Below are positions 45,869-54,574 of a DNA stretch of 64,000 bases, one piece after another (within the stretch, counting starts at the first letter, position 1; each line of letters starts with the position of its first letter). Under the pieces are notes generated by a model, which saw only the letters and a list, made by a program, of their open reading frames with translations, searched no databases and had not been told where the DNA came from. The stretch comes from Cellulomonas carbonis (GTDB taxonomy: Bacteria; Actinomycetota; Actinomycetes; Actinomycetales; Cellulomonadaceae): assembly GCF_014636275.1 (NCBI RefSeq), contig NZ_BMEB01000003.1:434001-498000 (forward strand), written 5' to 3'. The translations under genes were made by a program, and so were the position numbers.

Positions 45869-45966
45869 GCCCGAGGCCCGCGCCGCCCGGTCGAGCCGTC
45901 AGCGCGGGGTCCGCCACGCCGGGGTCGGAACGCGGCGTCCGGCGCGGCCGACGGCGCGCTCGGTGC

Positions 45967-45972
45967 GAGACT
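45967..45972 (+). promoter_or_regulatory. -10 box of alr
   Basis: GAGACT, then 7 nt, then the GTG of alr. Leaderless; moderate match. Confidence 0.4.
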
Positions 45973-45979
45973 GGCCGCC

Positions 45980-47134
45980 GTGAGCCACTACCCGGCACGT
46001 GCCGTCGTCGACCTCGCAGCGATCCGCGCCAACGTGGCCGCGCTCGCCGACCACGCGCGGGCCGCGGCGGTCCTCGCGGTCGTCAAGGCCGACGCCTACG
46101 GCCACGGCCTGGTCCCCAGCGCACGCGCCGCGCTGGCCGGTGGTGCGACGTGGCTCGGGACGGCGCAGGTCTCGGAGGCGCTCGCGCTGAGGGCCGCCGG
46201 GATCGAGGCGCCTGTGCTCGCCTGGCTGTACGCGCCGGGTGCTCCGCTCGCCGAGGCGGTCGGGGCGGGCGTCGACCTGTCGGTCGCGGCGCCGTGGGCG
46301 CTCGAGGAGGTGCTCGCCGGCGCCCGGGCGACGGGCCGGACGGCGCGGGTCCACGTCAAGGTCGACACGGGCCTCGGCCGCAACGGCGTCATGCCGGGCG
46401 AGCTCGGGGCCCTCGTCGACGCCGCCCTGCGCGCCGAGGCCGAGGGTGTGTGCCGCGTCGTCGGGCTGTGGTCCCACCTCGCGTGGGCCGACGCGCCCGA
46501 CCACCCCACGGTGCGCCGCCAGGCCGAGGTGTTCGCCGACGCGGTGCGGCTCGTGGAGGGGATGGGCGCGCGGCTCGAGGTGCGCCACCTCGCGAACTCG
46601 GCGGCGACGCTCACCGACCCGTCGGTGCACCTCGACCTCGTGCGCCCGGGCCTCGCGGTGTACGGCCTGTCACCCGTACCGCAGCTCGGGGGGCCCGAGG
46701 ACTACGGGCTCGTGCCCGCGATGCGCGTCGAGGCCGAGCTCGCGCTCGTCAAGGAGGTCGACGTGGGGCAGGGCGTCTCCTACGCGCACGCCTACACGAC
46801 CACCGAGCGGACGGTGCTCGGCGTCGTGCCGCTCGGTTACGGCGACGGCGTCCCGCGGCACGCGTCGGGTGACGACACCGTACCCGGCGGACCGCTCCAG
46901 GTCGGCGGCCGACGTCTCGGCGTGGCCGGCCGCGTCTGCATGGACCAGGTCGTGGTGGACCTCGGACCGGGCGCGACCGAGACCGCGGGCGACACGGTGG
47001 TGCTGTTCGGCCCGGGGCGCGACGGCGAGCCGACCGCGGAGGACTGGGCGCGTGCCGCGGGCACCATCTCCTACGAGATCGTCACGCGGCTGGGCGCGCG
47101 CGTGCCGCGGACGTACGTGGGGGAGGCGCCGTGA
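45980..47134 (+). CDS. alr: Alanine racemase
   Basis: PLP enzyme giving D-alanine for peptidoglycan, 384 aa. PLP-binding K36 in VVKADAYGHG; the second catalytic Tyr in QGVSYAHAYTT; then PLGYGDGVPRHA, RVCMDQVVVDLG and SYEIVTRLGARVPRTYVG. GTG start behind a leaderless promoter. The stop overlaps tsaE (GTGA), an order shared with mycobacteria. Confidence 0.97.
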   Translation: MSHYPARAVVDLAAIRANVAALADHARAAAVLAVVKADAYGHGLVPSARAALAGGATWLGTAQVSEALALRAAGIEAPVLAWLYAPGAPLAEAVGAGVDLSVAAPWALEEVLAGARATGRTARVHVKVDTGLGRNGVMPGELGALVDAALRAEAEGVCRVVGLWSHLAWADAPDHPTVRRQAEVFADAVRLVEGMGARLEVRHLANSAATLTDPSVHLDLVRPGLAVYGLSPVPQLGGPEDYGLVPAMRVEAELALVKEVDVGQGVSYAHAYTTTERTVLGVVPLGYGDGVPRHASGDDTVPGGPLQVGGRRLGVAGRVCMDQVVVDLGPGATETAGDTVVLFGPGRDGEPTAEDWARAAGTISYEIVTRLGARVPRTYVGEAP

Positions 47135-47658
47135 CGTCCGTGCGCGTCGACCTGCTGGACGCCGACGCGACGCGCGCCTACGCGCGCGGGCTCGCGGGGC
47201 TGCTGCGCGCGGGGGACCTCGTCGTCCTGACCGGTCCGCTCGGCGCGGGCAAGACGACGTTCGCGCAGGGGGTCGGCGAGGGTCTCGGCGTCCGGGGCCA
47301 GGTGTCGTCGCCGACGTTCGTCATCGCCCGCGTGCACCCGTCGACGACGGGTGGCCCCGCGCTCGTGCACGTCGACGCGTACCGGCTCGGCTCGCTCGAC
47401 GAGCTCGACGCGCTCGACCTGGACGAGAGCCTCGAGGACTCGGTCACGCTCGTCGAGTGGGGCGCCGGGCTCGCCGAGGTGCTGTCCGAGGACAGGCTCG
47501 AGGTGACCATCGAGCGTCCCCACGGGGAGATGCCGCTCGGCGGCGGCGCAGGCGGGGCCGACCTCGAGCAGGCCGACGTCGGCGTGCGCCACGTGACCCT
47601 GCGCGGCGTCGGCGCGCGCTGGGACGGCGTGCCGCTCCCCGTCGTCCCGTCCGCGTGA
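47131..47658 (+). CDS. tsaE: tRNA t6A biosynthesis ATPase TsaE
   Basis: ATPase partner of the TsaB-TsaD complex that makes N6-threonylcarbamoyladenosine at tRNA position 37; 175 aa. Walker A GPLGAGKT (35-42), then VSSPTFVIARVH, VHVDAYRLGS and LVEWGAG. The insertion GGGAGGADLEQADVG near residues 135-150 and the Arg-rich end are not conserved. GTG overlaps alr. Confidence 0.95.
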   Translation: MTSVRVDLLDADATRAYARGLAGLLRAGDLVVLTGPLGAGKTTFAQGVGEGLGVRGQVSSPTFVIARVHPSTTGGPALVHVDAYRLGSLDELDALDLDESLEDSVTLVEWGAGLAEVLSEDRLEVTIERPHGEMPLGGGAGGADLEQADVGVRHVTLRGVGARWDGVPLPVVPSA

Positions 47659-47678
47659 GTCCTGCGAGGATGGACGGC

Positions 47679-48341
47679 GTGCTGCTCGCCCTGGACACGT
47701 CCGCCGACCTCGCCGTCGCCGTCGTCGGGCCGGACGGCGAACCCCTCGCGCGGCGCCGGCTCGCCGAGCAGCGCCACCACGCCGAGCTCCTCGCACCACT
47801 GGTCCTCGAGGCGCTCGCGGACGCGGGCGCCGACCGCCGCGCGCTGACCGCGGTGGTCGCGGGCACCGGTCCCGCACCCTTCACGGGCCTGCGCGCGGGC
47901 CTCGTGACGGCGAGGACGTTCGCGTTTGCGCTCGGGCTGCCCGTGCACGGCGTGCCGAGCCTGGACGCGGTGGCGCTCGCGGCGCGGGACGTCGCCCGGG
48001 CGGGGGACGAGGTCCTCGTGGTGACCGACGCGCGGCGCCGTGAGGTGTACGTCGCGCGTTACGCGGTCACCGACGACGGCGTCCACCTCGTCCAGGGTCC
48101 CGAGGTGCAGCGCCCCGCGGACGTCGTCGTCGGCGGCGCGGTCGTCGTGGGGGCCGGCGCCCACCTCTACGCGGACGTGCTGCCTCCCGGGGACGGTGCA
48201 CCCGTCGAGGTGGATCCCGTGCTGCTCGCCCGCCTCGCGCTCGACCGCGCGGCGGCCGGGGTCGACCAGCCCGCCGAGCCGCTGTACCTGCGGCGCCCGG
48301 ACGTGACGCCGGCCGGGGGGCGCAAGCGGGCGACGGCATGA
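47679..48341 (+). CDS. tsaB: tRNA t6A biosynthesis protein TsaB
   Basis: Scaffold subunit for TsaD and TsaE, 220 aa from GTG 47679 (VLLALDTSADLAVAVVG), which has GAGGA 8-9 nt upstream and fits the family N-terminus. ATG 47670 and GTG 47655, overlapping the tsaE stop, are alternatives. ASKHA-fold signs: AGTGPAPFTGLRAGLVTARTFAFALGLPVHGV and VVTDARRREVYVARY. Overlaps rimI by 4 nt. Confidence 0.94.
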   Translation: MLLALDTSADLAVAVVGPDGEPLARRRLAEQRHHAELLAPLVLEALADAGADRRALTAVVAGTGPAPFTGLRAGLVTARTFAFALGLPVHGVPSLDAVALAARDVARAGDEVLVVTDARRREVYVARYAVTDDGVHLVQGPEVQRPADVVVGGAVVVGAGAHLYADVLPPGDGAPVEVDPVLLARLALDRAAAGVDQPAEPLYLRRPDVTPAGGRKRATA

Positions 48342-48775
48342 CCGTCCGCGCGCTCGCCACGGCCGACCTGCCGCGGCTCGTCGAGCTCGAGCACGTCCTG
48401 TTCGGCGCGTCGGCGTGGACGCTCGGCATGCTCACCGAGGAGCTCGGCGCCCCCGGCCGCGCGTACGCGGGCGTGGACGCCGACGGGGTGCTCGTCGGCT
48501 ACGCGGGCCTGTGGTTCGACGGCGACGTCGCGCAGGTCATGACGATCGGCGTCGACCCTGCCGCGCAGCGGCGGGGGATCGGGACGTCGCTGCTCGCCTG
48601 GGTCGTGGACACCGCGCGGGACCTCGGCGCGTCGGCGGTCCTGCTCGAGGTGCGCGTCGACAACGACGCGGCGATCACGCTGTACGAGCGCCACGGGTTC
48701 GAGGTGCTCGGCCGCCGTCGGCGGTACTACCAGCCCGAGGACGTCGACGCGTTCACGATGCGCCTCGCGCTCTGA
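48338..48775 (+). CDS. rimI: [Ribosomal protein S18]-alanine N-acetyltransferase
   Basis: GNAT acetyltransferase, 145 aa. Acetyl-CoA loop VDPAAQRRGIGTSLLAWVV; then LLEVRVDNDAAITLYERHGFEVLGRRRRYY, close to RimI. Named from its place between tsaB and tsaD; its real protein target may be other than S18. ATG overlaps tsaB (ATGA). Confidence 0.92.
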   Translation: MTVRALATADLPRLVELEHVLFGASAWTLGMLTEELGAPGRAYAGVDADGVLVGYAGLWFDGDVAQVMTIGVDPAAQRRGIGTSLLAWVVDTARDLGASAVLLEVRVDNDAAITLYERHGFEVLGRRRRYYQPEDVDAFTMRLAL

Positions 48776-48893
48776 GGGCCGGGCGCGTCGTCGTCAGACC
48801 GTCCGTGCGACGTCGGCGCGCGAGGTGCTCGCGCGCGGCCGGGTCGCCGACGAACCGCTCGCGGGCGCCCGGCACGGGGGCGAGGCGAGGCGC

Positions 48894-49397
48894 TCAGCCC
48901 AGGAGCCGCCACAGGCGCCCGACGAGCACGAACGCGACTGCGCCCACCGCGGCGTGCAGCAGCCCGCCCTGCCACGACAGGCTCGACGCGACGGACAGCT
49001 CGCCGTCGAGCGCCGTGAAGGTCACCTCGCCGCCGAGGGGGTGCGTCGTGACGGAGCCGCCGCCGAGCGCCTCGAGCGTGTCGATGGTCCCCGCGGCGTA
49101 CGCGAGGGACAGGTACACCAGAGCACCGACGGCGAGCGCCGCGGCGACCGCGCCGGACGTGTAGCGGGGGAGGCGCCGCCCGAGCTCGGTGACGTAGCCC
49201 TCGGCGAGCGCGACGGGGTGCCCCAGGTCGCGCAGAGCCTCGGCCATCCCGACCTCGGCGGCCGCGGCCAGCGTGTCCGAGCGCAGCTGACGGATCACCT
49301 CGCGCCGACGGCGGCCCGGGTAGTCCTGGAGCGCCCACGACAGGCGTGCGAGATACCACTCGAGCCGGATGCGGTCGGCTCGCCCGGTGCTGGTCAT
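48894..49397 (-). CDS. HAAS-domain membrane protein
   Basis: 167 aa. The N-terminal part RIRLEWYLARLSWALQDYPGRRRREVIRQLR, then EALRDLGHPVALAEGYV, is a HAAS-type (DUF1700-like) helical domain; two hydrophobic helices follow near residues 82-104 and 147-163. Such proteins usually sit beside a PadR regulator, as here, and are thought to act in the same regulatory unit. The ATG overlaps the padR stop by 4 nt. Confidence 0.8.
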   Translation of the reverse strand: MTSTGRADRIRLEWYLARLSWALQDYPGRRRREVIRQLRSDTLAAAAEVGMAEALRDLGHPVALAEGYVTELGRRLPRYTSGAVAAALAVGALVYLSLAYAAGTIDTLEALGGGSVTTHPLGGEVTFTALDGELSVASSLSWQGGLLHAAVGAVAFVLVGRLWRLLG

Positions 49398-49765
49398 CGG
49401 TCCCCCTCGGGTGCGTGCGACGGGACGGCGGTCCCGTCGTGGTGGTCGAGCACGCCGGCGACGACGTGCACGAGGTCCGCCCAGGCCGACTCGGCGCGCG
49501 CGAGGGCGGCCCGGCCGGCGTCGGTCGGCGTGTAGTACTTCCGTGCGGGTCCCGACGTCGACGCGACGAGGCGCGACGCGACCTGCCCCTCGCGCTCGAG
49601 CCGGCTGAGCACGGGGTAGACGGTCCCCGCGCTGATGTCCGCGAGGCCCGCGTCCCGCAGCCGGGTGACGAGCTCCCAGCCGTAGGACTCCTGCCCCGCG
49701 AGCAGCCGCAGGACCAGCATGGGCAGGACGCCCCTGAGCAGCTGGGGGTCCCGCGTTTCCGTCAT
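49394..49765 (-). CDS. PadR family transcriptional regulator
   Basis: Winged-helix repressor, 123 aa. [25 protein letters not shown], then [23 protein letters not shown], then [17 protein letters not shown] is the PadR DNA-binding domain; the short C-terminal helix would dimerise. Its promoter (-35 TTGGCG, -10 TAGCTT) is covered by a 33-bp palindrome, so autoregulation is likely. Cotranscribed with the HAAS protein. Confidence 0.93.
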   Translation of the reverse strand: MTETRDPQLLRGVLPMLVLRLLAGQESYGWELVTRLRDAGLADISAGTVYPVLSRLEREGQVASRLVASTSGPARKYYTPTDAGRAALARAESAWADLVHVVAGVLDHHDGTAVPSHAPEGDR

Positions 49766-49771
49766 GCGGCG

Positions 49772-49800
49772 AAGCTACGCCAGGTACTCGGTATCGCCAA
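49772..49800 (-). promoter_or_regulatory. padR promoter
   Basis: On the minus strand TTGGCG (49800-49795), 17-nt spacer, TAGCTT (49777-49772), then 6 nt to the ATG at 49765. A complete promoter driving a leaderless message. Confidence 0.7.
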
Positions 49801-49810
49801 GTACCTGGCG
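49778..49810. promoter_or_regulatory. PadR operator palindrome
   Basis: CGCCAGGTACT (49778-49788) and its exact complement AGTACCTGGCG (49800-49810), 11 nt apart. The inner GTACT...AGTAC resembles the ATACT...AGTAT core of known PadR sites. It fills the space between the padR -35 and -10 boxes. Confidence 0.7.
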
Positions 49811-49848
49811 ACGTCGTCCCCGCGGCGCGACGTCCTCCGAGCGGCTCC

Positions 49849-49854
49849 TACGCT
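49849..49854 (+). promoter_or_regulatory. -10 box of tsaD
   Basis: TACGCT, then GTCCCC (6 nt), then ATG 49861. Leaderless. Confidence 0.5.
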
Positions 49855-49860
49855 GTCCCC

Positions 49861-50925
49861 ATGCCTTCCGCCGCCCTCGTCCTCGGCATCGAGTCCTCGT
49901 GCGACGAGACCGGTGTCGCGGTCGTCCGTGCGACCGACGACGCGAGCGAGCTGCTCTCCGACGCGGTCGCGAGCTCGGTCGACGAGCACGCGCGGTTCGG
50001 CGGGATCATCCCCGAGATCGCGTCGCGCGCCCACCTCGAGGCGATGGTGCCCACGCTCCGCCGTGCCCTCGACGACGCGGGCGTCACGCTCGCGGACGTC
50101 GACGCGGTCGCGGTGACGGCGGGCCCCGGGCTCGTCGGGCCGCTCACGGTCGGCGCGTCCGCGGCCAAGGCGCTCGCGGTCGCGCTCGACCGACCGCTCT
50201 ACGGCGTCAACCACGTCATCGGCCACGTCGTCGTCGACGAGCTCGTGCACGGGCTGTTCCCCGACCGCGTGATGGCTCTCGTCGTCTCGGGCGGCCACTC
50301 GTCGCTCCTGCTCGTGGACGACGCCGTCGACGGCGTGACCGAGCTCGGCCACACGCTCGACGACGCCGCGGGGGAGGCCTTCGACAAGGTGGGCCGCCTG
50401 CTCGGCCTGCCGTACCCGGGTGGTCCGCACGTCGACCGCCTCGCGCGCGAGGGCGACCCCACCGCGATCCGCTTCCCGCGCGGGCTCACCGCCCCCAAGG
50501 ACCAGGCGCGGCATGCCGACGACTTCTCGTTCTCGGGGCTCAAGACCGCCGTGGCGCGCTGGGTCGAGGCGCGCGAGGACGCCGGGGAGCCCGTCCCCGT
50601 CGCCGACGTCGCGGCGTCCTTCGCGGCGTCCGTCGCGGACGTCCTGACCGCCAAGACGATCGCCGCGTGCCGGCGGCACGGCGTCGACACGCTGGTCGTC
50701 GGCGGCGGGTTCTCCGCCAACTCGCAGCTGCGCGAGCTCGCCGCGCAGCGCTGCGCCGAGGCCGGCATCACCCTGCGGATCCCGCCGGTGCGGTACTGCA
50801 CCGACAACGGGGCGATGATCGCGGCCGTCGGCGCCGCGGCGGTGCGCCGCGGCGTCCCGGCGTCGCCCCTCGACCTCGCGGTCGACTCGTCGATGCCGCT
50901 CACGCAGGTCGTCGTCGGGCGCTGA
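49861..50925 (+). CDS. tsaD: tRNA t6A transferase TsaD
   Basis: Catalytic subunit that transfers threonylcarbamoyl to tRNA A37, 354 aa. [14 protein letters not shown] at 9-22, [16 protein letters not shown], metal-binding H118 and H122 in NHVIGH, then [32 protein letters not shown] and CTDNGAMIA. Separated from tsaE-tsaB-rimI only by the divergent PadR pair, and has its own promoter. Confidence 0.97.
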   Translation: MPSAALVLGIESSCDETGVAVVRATDDASELLSDAVASSVDEHARFGGIIPEIASRAHLEAMVPTLRRALDDAGVTLADVDAVAVTAGPGLVGPLTVGASAAKALAVALDRPLYGVNHVIGHVVVDELVHGLFPDRVMALVVSGGHSSLLLVDDAVDGVTELGHTLDDAAGEAFDKVGRLLGLPYPGGPHVDRLAREGDPTAIRFPRGLTAPKDQARHADDFSFSGLKTAVARWVEAREDAGEPVPVADVAASFAASVADVLTAKTIAACRRHGVDTLVVGGGFSANSQLRELAAQRCAEAGITLRIPPVRYCTDNGAMIAAVGAAAVRRGVPASPLDLAVDSSMPLTQVVVGR

Positions 50926-50937
50926 GGGGCTGAGGCG

Positions 50938-51603
50938 TCACCGCCCCGGCTCGGACAGGCCCGCACCGCCGTCGTCGCACGTCCGGTCCGTGGAGGACTC
51001 GAGCCACATCGTCGCCGGAAGCTCCAGCTCGACCCGCCGGTGGAGCCCCAGGCTGCCCGCCTCGAGCACGACGGCCGACACGCCGAGGGCTGAGCCCGCT
51101 GTCATGTGGACGCACGGGATCGCGATCGTCGCGCTGACCGCGACGGCCTCGCCGGGCGCGATGACGACGACGTCGTGCGGCGCGCCGTCGGGGTCCCTCG
51201 GCGGCGGCACGCTCGTCCACCGCTCGGCCCGCACGAGCTCGGTGCGCACGACGAGCGACTGGTCGGCCACCGCGGACACGCGCACCGGGAAGAGACCGGT
51301 GTTCGTCCAGCTCACGGTGAACGACGCTCCGTCGGGTCCCGGGTCGATGAAGCGCCAGGCCTCCTCGCCCGGCAGGCCGCCTGACGCGGTCGTATCCGTC
51401 TCCCAGCCGGCCGGGGTGGCGGAGAACGGCCCGGGCGCGAGGCGCGGCGAGAACCCCAGCGCGAGCCACCCGACGACGACGACGGCGAGGGCGGCCGTCC
51501 CGACGAGCGTCCGGCGAGGGCGCCGCCCAGCGGCGTCGGCCCGCGAGCCGGTGGGTCCTGCGGGGAGCTCCTGCGAGACCGCACCCGCGGCGTCGTCGTC
51601 CAC
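50938..51603 (-). CDS. Hypothetical membrane-anchored or secreted protein
   Basis: 221 aa from GTG 51603, which has GGGAGG 8 nt upstream; a TTG at 51639 lies further up. After a 40-residue charged start comes one hydrophobic helix (TLVGTAALAVVVVGWLALGF), then an extracytoplasmic part with a beta-rich pattern (SFTVSWTNTGLFPVRVSAVAD) and cysteines in IPCVHM and RTCDDG that could form a disulphide. I recognise no family. Convergent with tsaD. Confidence 0.7.
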   Translation of the reverse strand: MDDDAAGAVSQELPAGPTGSRADAAGRRPRRTLVGTAALAVVVVGWLALGFSPRLAPGPFSATPAGWETDTTASGGLPGEEAWRFIDPGPDGASFTVSWTNTGLFPVRVSAVADQSLVVRTELVRAERWTSVPPPRDPDGAPHDVVVIAPGEAVAVSATIAIPCVHMTAGSALGVSAVVLEAGSLGLHRRVELELPATMWLESSTDRTCDDGGAGLSEPGR

Positions 51604-51684
51604 GGCCGGAGCCTCCCGGACCCGGCCCGTCCGCCGCAAGGGCCGAGGGGGTCGCCCGTGCGTGGGACGACCGCCGCCCGGCCG

Positions 51685-52821
51685 TCAGAGCGGCCGGCCG
51701 GCCCGCATCTCCGCGACGAGGGCGTTCACGACGGCGTCGAGCTCGCCACCGTTGCGGCGGGCCACGGCGCGCTGGCGCTGGTAGGAGGCGCCCTTGCGCA
51801 GGATCGTCCGGATGCCGTCCAGCTCGTCGGAGCACCGCAGCCGCTCGGCGGTCGGCTCGAGCTCGGTGAGCAGCTTCTCGACGGCGTCCGTCACGAGCTC
51901 CTCGTCGCCGCGCGCGCTCGTGATGATGATCGCGTCCATGCCGTAGCGCGCGGAGCGCCACTTGTTCTCCTGCGCGAACCACGGGGGCAGCGCGGGCGTC
52001 TCGCGGCCCTCGTCCAGCATCGTCGAGAAGTGCTCGACGAGGCAGTGCGTGAGCGCGGCGAACGCGGACACCTCGGCGAGGTTCGACGCGCCGTCGCAGA
52101 TGCGCATCTCGAGCGTGCCCAGACGCGGCGAGGGGCGCAGGTCCCAGCGGATCTCGTCGAACTGGTCGATGACGCCCGTGTGCATCATGTCCGCGGTGTA
52201 CCGCTCGAGGTCCTGCCAGCGGTCGAACTGGAACGGCAGGCCCGCCGTCGGCAGCTGCTGGAACATGAGCGCGCGGTTGGACGCGTAGCCGGTGTCCTTG
52301 CCGCCCCAGAAGGGCGACGACGCGGACAGCGCCTGCAGGTGCGGGTAGCACGTGAGCATCGCGCGGAGGATCGGCAGCACCTTGTCGCGCCGCTCGATGC
52401 CGACGTGCACGTGGACGCCGTAGATGAGCATCTGCCGGCCCCACCACTGCGTGCGGTCGATGAGCGTGGCGTACCGCTGCTTGTCGGTCACGCGCTGGTT
52501 GCTCCAGCGGGCGAAGGGGTGCGTCCCCGCGCACATGAGCTCGACGCGCAGGGGGTCGGTGACCGCGCGGATCTCGTCGATGCTCCGCTGGAGGTCCGCG
52601 CCGGCCTCGGAGACCGTGCGGCACACCCCCGTGACGATCTCGACCGTGTTGAGGAGCAGCTCCTGCTTGATCGTCGGGTGCTCGTCGCCGTCGTCCGGCG
52701 CGACGGCGTCGAGGACCGTCTGCGCGACCTGGCGCAGGTCGCCGCTGTCGGCGTCGACGAGCGCGAGCTCCCACTCCACGCCGAGGGTCGACCGCTCGGA
52801 CTCCGCGAACGGGATCTGCAT
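51685..52821 (-). CDS. YbdK-type carboxylate-amine ligase (glutamate--cysteine ligase 2 family)
   Basis: 378 aa. MQIPFAESERSTLGVEWELALVD, then TVEIVTGVCRTVSEA, the YGVHVHVGIERRDKVLPIL segment, SASSPFWGGKDTGYASNRALMFQQLP and LGTLEMRICDG match the ATP-grasp-like GCS2/YbdK family. E. coli YbdK has weak glutamate-cysteine ligase activity. Actinobacteria make mycothiol and usually lack glutathione, so the physiological product is unclear. Its ATG overlaps the upstream methyltransferase stop by one base. Confidence 0.9.
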   Translation of the reverse strand: MQIPFAESERSTLGVEWELALVDADSGDLRQVAQTVLDAVAPDDGDEHPTIKQELLLNTVEIVTGVCRTVSEAGADLQRSIDEIRAVTDPLRVELMCAGTHPFARWSNQRVTDKQRYATLIDRTQWWGRQMLIYGVHVHVGIERRDKVLPILRAMLTCYPHLQALSASSPFWGGKDTGYASNRALMFQQLPTAGLPFQFDRWQDLERYTADMMHTGVIDQFDEIRWDLRPSPRLGTLEMRICDGASNLAEVSAFAALTHCLVEHFSTMLDEGRETPALPPWFAQENKWRSARYGMDAIIITSARGDEELVTDAVEKLLTELEPTAERLRCSDELDGIRTILRKGASYQRQRAVARRNGGELDAVVNALVAEMRAGRPL

Positions 52822-54008
52822 CAGACACGCTCCACGAGGATCGCGCTCTGCGCGCCGGCGACGCGCGTGAGGACCACCGTCGCGTCGACCTCGCCGCGCA
52901 GGTCGAGCTGCTTGCGCAGCTGCTCGGGCACGACGGCGGTGCCGCGCTTCTTGATCGTCAGCCGTCCGACGCCGCGCTCGCGCAGCGCGGTGCGGAGGCG
53001 CTTGACGCCGAAGGGCATGACGTCGAGCACGCGGTAGCTGGTGGCGAGGGGCGTCGCCACGAGGCTGTCCGAGGTCACGTAGGCAATGGTGGGGTCGACG
53101 AGCCGCCCGTGCACCTGCTCGGCGACCATGGCGACCAGGCCCGCCCTGATGACCGCGCCGTCGGGCTCGTGCAGGTAGGCGCCGACGCGGCCCACGTCGG
53201 GGGCGTCGAGCCCGCCGTCGGGCGTGCGTACGGTCGTCGCGCCACCCTCGCCGAGGAGCAGCGCGCTGTGACCGGGCCCCTCGGGGGCGAGCGGTCCGAA
53301 CCAGAGCCCCGCCTCGACGACGTCGCCGTCGACGCTCACCCACTGCGCCTCGGCGTCGGCGGGCACGAGGTCGTGGGGGATCGCCGGGCCGACCTTGACG
53401 CCCAGCGCCGGGACCTCCGCGCGGACGGCGAGCACGTCGTCGAGCGGCGGCGCGTACGACGCGGGGTCGTGCCTGCGGCGGCCGCCGGCCGTGCGCCGGG
53501 CGGGGTCGGCGAAGACGCCGTCGACACCCTCCGCCGTGAGGTCCAGGGCGAGCCCGTCGCCGTGCCGCACCTCCGCGTCGGGGAAGTGCCGGAGGTTGAC
53601 GGTCGCGAGCGCCGCGGTGAGCTCGTCGACGTCGGTCGCGAGCACCCGCAGGCCCAGGGCGGCCATCGCCATCGCGTCGCCGCCGAGCCCGCAGGTGAGG
53701 TCGGCGACGCGCTCGCAGCCCGCGACCGCGTACCGCTGGGCGTGCCGCGCCGCCACGGTCAGGCGCGTCGCCTGCTCGAGGCCCTCGGGCGTGAAGAGCA
53801 TGCCGTCGGCGAAGTCGGAGAACTTCGCCCGGGCCCGCGTGCGCAGCCGCGACTGGGTGAGTGCCGCGGCCACGAGCGCCGGGTCGACGCCCTCGCGCCG
53901 CAGCCGCTCGGAGACGGCCATCGCGCGGTCCTCGTCGTAGGGCGGGAGCGCGCCGAGGAGCGCCCATCCCTCGGGGCTGAGCAGCAGCGACAGGGCGGCG
54001 GGATCCAC
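52821..54008 (-). CDS. Class I SAM-dependent methyltransferase, THUMP-like
   Basis: 395 aa from GTG 54008, placed by a -10 box 6 nt away; GTG 54032 is possible. The central Rossmann domain has VADLTCGLGGDAMAMAALGLRVLATDVD (SAM loop), then VFADPARR in the motif IV place. The C-terminal region VMPFGVKRLRTALRERGVGRLTIKKRGTAV resembles the THUMP-like domain found in actinobacterial proteins of this type. RNA or small-molecule target unknown. Confidence 0.85.
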   Translation of the reverse strand: MDPAALSLLLSPEGWALLGALPPYDEDRAMAVSERLRREGVDPALVAAALTQSRLRTRARAKFSDFADGMLFTPEGLEQATRLTVAARHAQRYAVAGCERVADLTCGLGGDAMAMAALGLRVLATDVDELTAALATVNLRHFPDAEVRHGDGLALDLTAEGVDGVFADPARRTAGGRRRHDPASYAPPLDDVLAVRAEVPALGVKVGPAIPHDLVPADAEAQWVSVDGDVVEAGLWFGPLAPEGPGHSALLLGEGGATTVRTPDGGLDAPDVGRVGAYLHEPDGAVIRAGLVAMVAEQVHGRLVDPTIAYVTSDSLVATPLATSYRVLDVMPFGVKRLRTALRERGVGRLTIKKRGTAVVPEQLRKQLDLRGEVDATVVLTRVAGAQSAILVERV

Positions 54009-54014
54009 GCGTCG

Positions 54015-54020
54015 ATCCTC
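54015..54020 (-). promoter_or_regulatory. -10 box of the methyltransferase gene
   Basis: Minus-strand GAGGAT, 6 nt before GTG 54008. It lies 35 nt from the groES -35, back to back. Confidence 0.35.
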
Positions 54021-54042
54021 GCACGGTGCCACGCCGCACGGT

Positions 54043-54069
54043 CTGGCACTCAGGTTGACCGAGTGCTAA
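54043..54069 (+). promoter_or_regulatory. CIRCE operator for HrcA
   Basis: CTGGCACTC, 9 nt, GAGTGCTAA. The right arm matches the CIRCE consensus perfectly; the left arm (consensus TTAGCACTC) departs at two positions (CTGGCACTC). It overlaps the groES -35, so HrcA repression relieved by heat is expected. Confidence 0.88.
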
Positions 54070-54084
54070 CGCCGCGCCTAGATT
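54055..54084 (+). promoter_or_regulatory. groES promoter
   Basis: TTGACC (54055-54060), 18-nt spacer, TAGATT (54079-54084). The CIRCE right arm fills the first half of the spacer. Leader of about 120 nt to groES. Confidence 0.75.
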
Positions 54085-54213
54085 CTGAGTCGGCACCCGT
54101 GCCACCAGCGCAGCAACGGCAGACGACGCCCGGCACCCGCGACGACGGTCGTCCTCAGCACGCACTGCCACGAACATCCGTCCGTTCCCACGAATGCGAA
54201 GGGGAGGTCCGCT

Positions 54214-54510
54214 GTGTCGGTCTCCATCAAGCCGCTCGAGGACCGCGTCGTCGTCCGCACGCTCGAGGCAGAGCAGACGACCGCCTCCGGCCTGGTCATC
54301 CCGGACACCGCCAAGGAGAAGCCGCAGGAGGGCGAGGTCCTCGCTGTCGGTCCCGGGCGTGTCGACGACAACGGTCAGCGCATCCCGCTCGACGTCGCCG
54401 TCGGTGACACCGTCATCTACAGCAAGTACGGCGGCACCGAGGTCAAGTACTCCGGCGAGGAGTACCTGATCCTCTCGGCGCGCGACATCCTGGCGGTCGT
54501 CGAGCGCTGA
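54214..54510 (+). CDS. groES: Co-chaperonin GroES
   Basis: Lid of the GroEL folding chamber, 98 aa. Conserved [49 protein letters not shown] order, including the mobile loop TTASGLVIP and the C-terminal [21 protein letters not shown] start with GAAGGGGAGG upstream. No groEL follows; a terminator comes 34 nt after the stop. Confidence 0.97.
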   Translation: MSVSIKPLEDRVVVRTLEAEQTTASGLVIPDTAKEKPQEGEVLAVGPGRVDDNGQRIPLDVAVGDTVIYSKYGGTEVKYSGEEYLILSARDILAVVER

Positions 54511-54544
54511 GCTCACGACCAGCCGGCCCAGCCGGCGCAGGACG

Positions 54545-54571
54545 GCCCCGCACACCCTCGGTGTGCGGGGC
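54545..54571 (+). terminator. Terminator after groES
   Basis: GCCCCGCACACC (54545-54556) pairs with 54560-54571; loop CTC, then TTCGTCGTC. Confidence 0.82.
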
Positions 54572-54574
54572 TTC

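Noticed and set aside
42483..45998. 1171-aa LLM oxidoreductase with a large extension.
   Set aside because: The extra part is antisense to nnr and the P-loop kinase gene; the real protein starts at ATG 43472 beside a -10 box.
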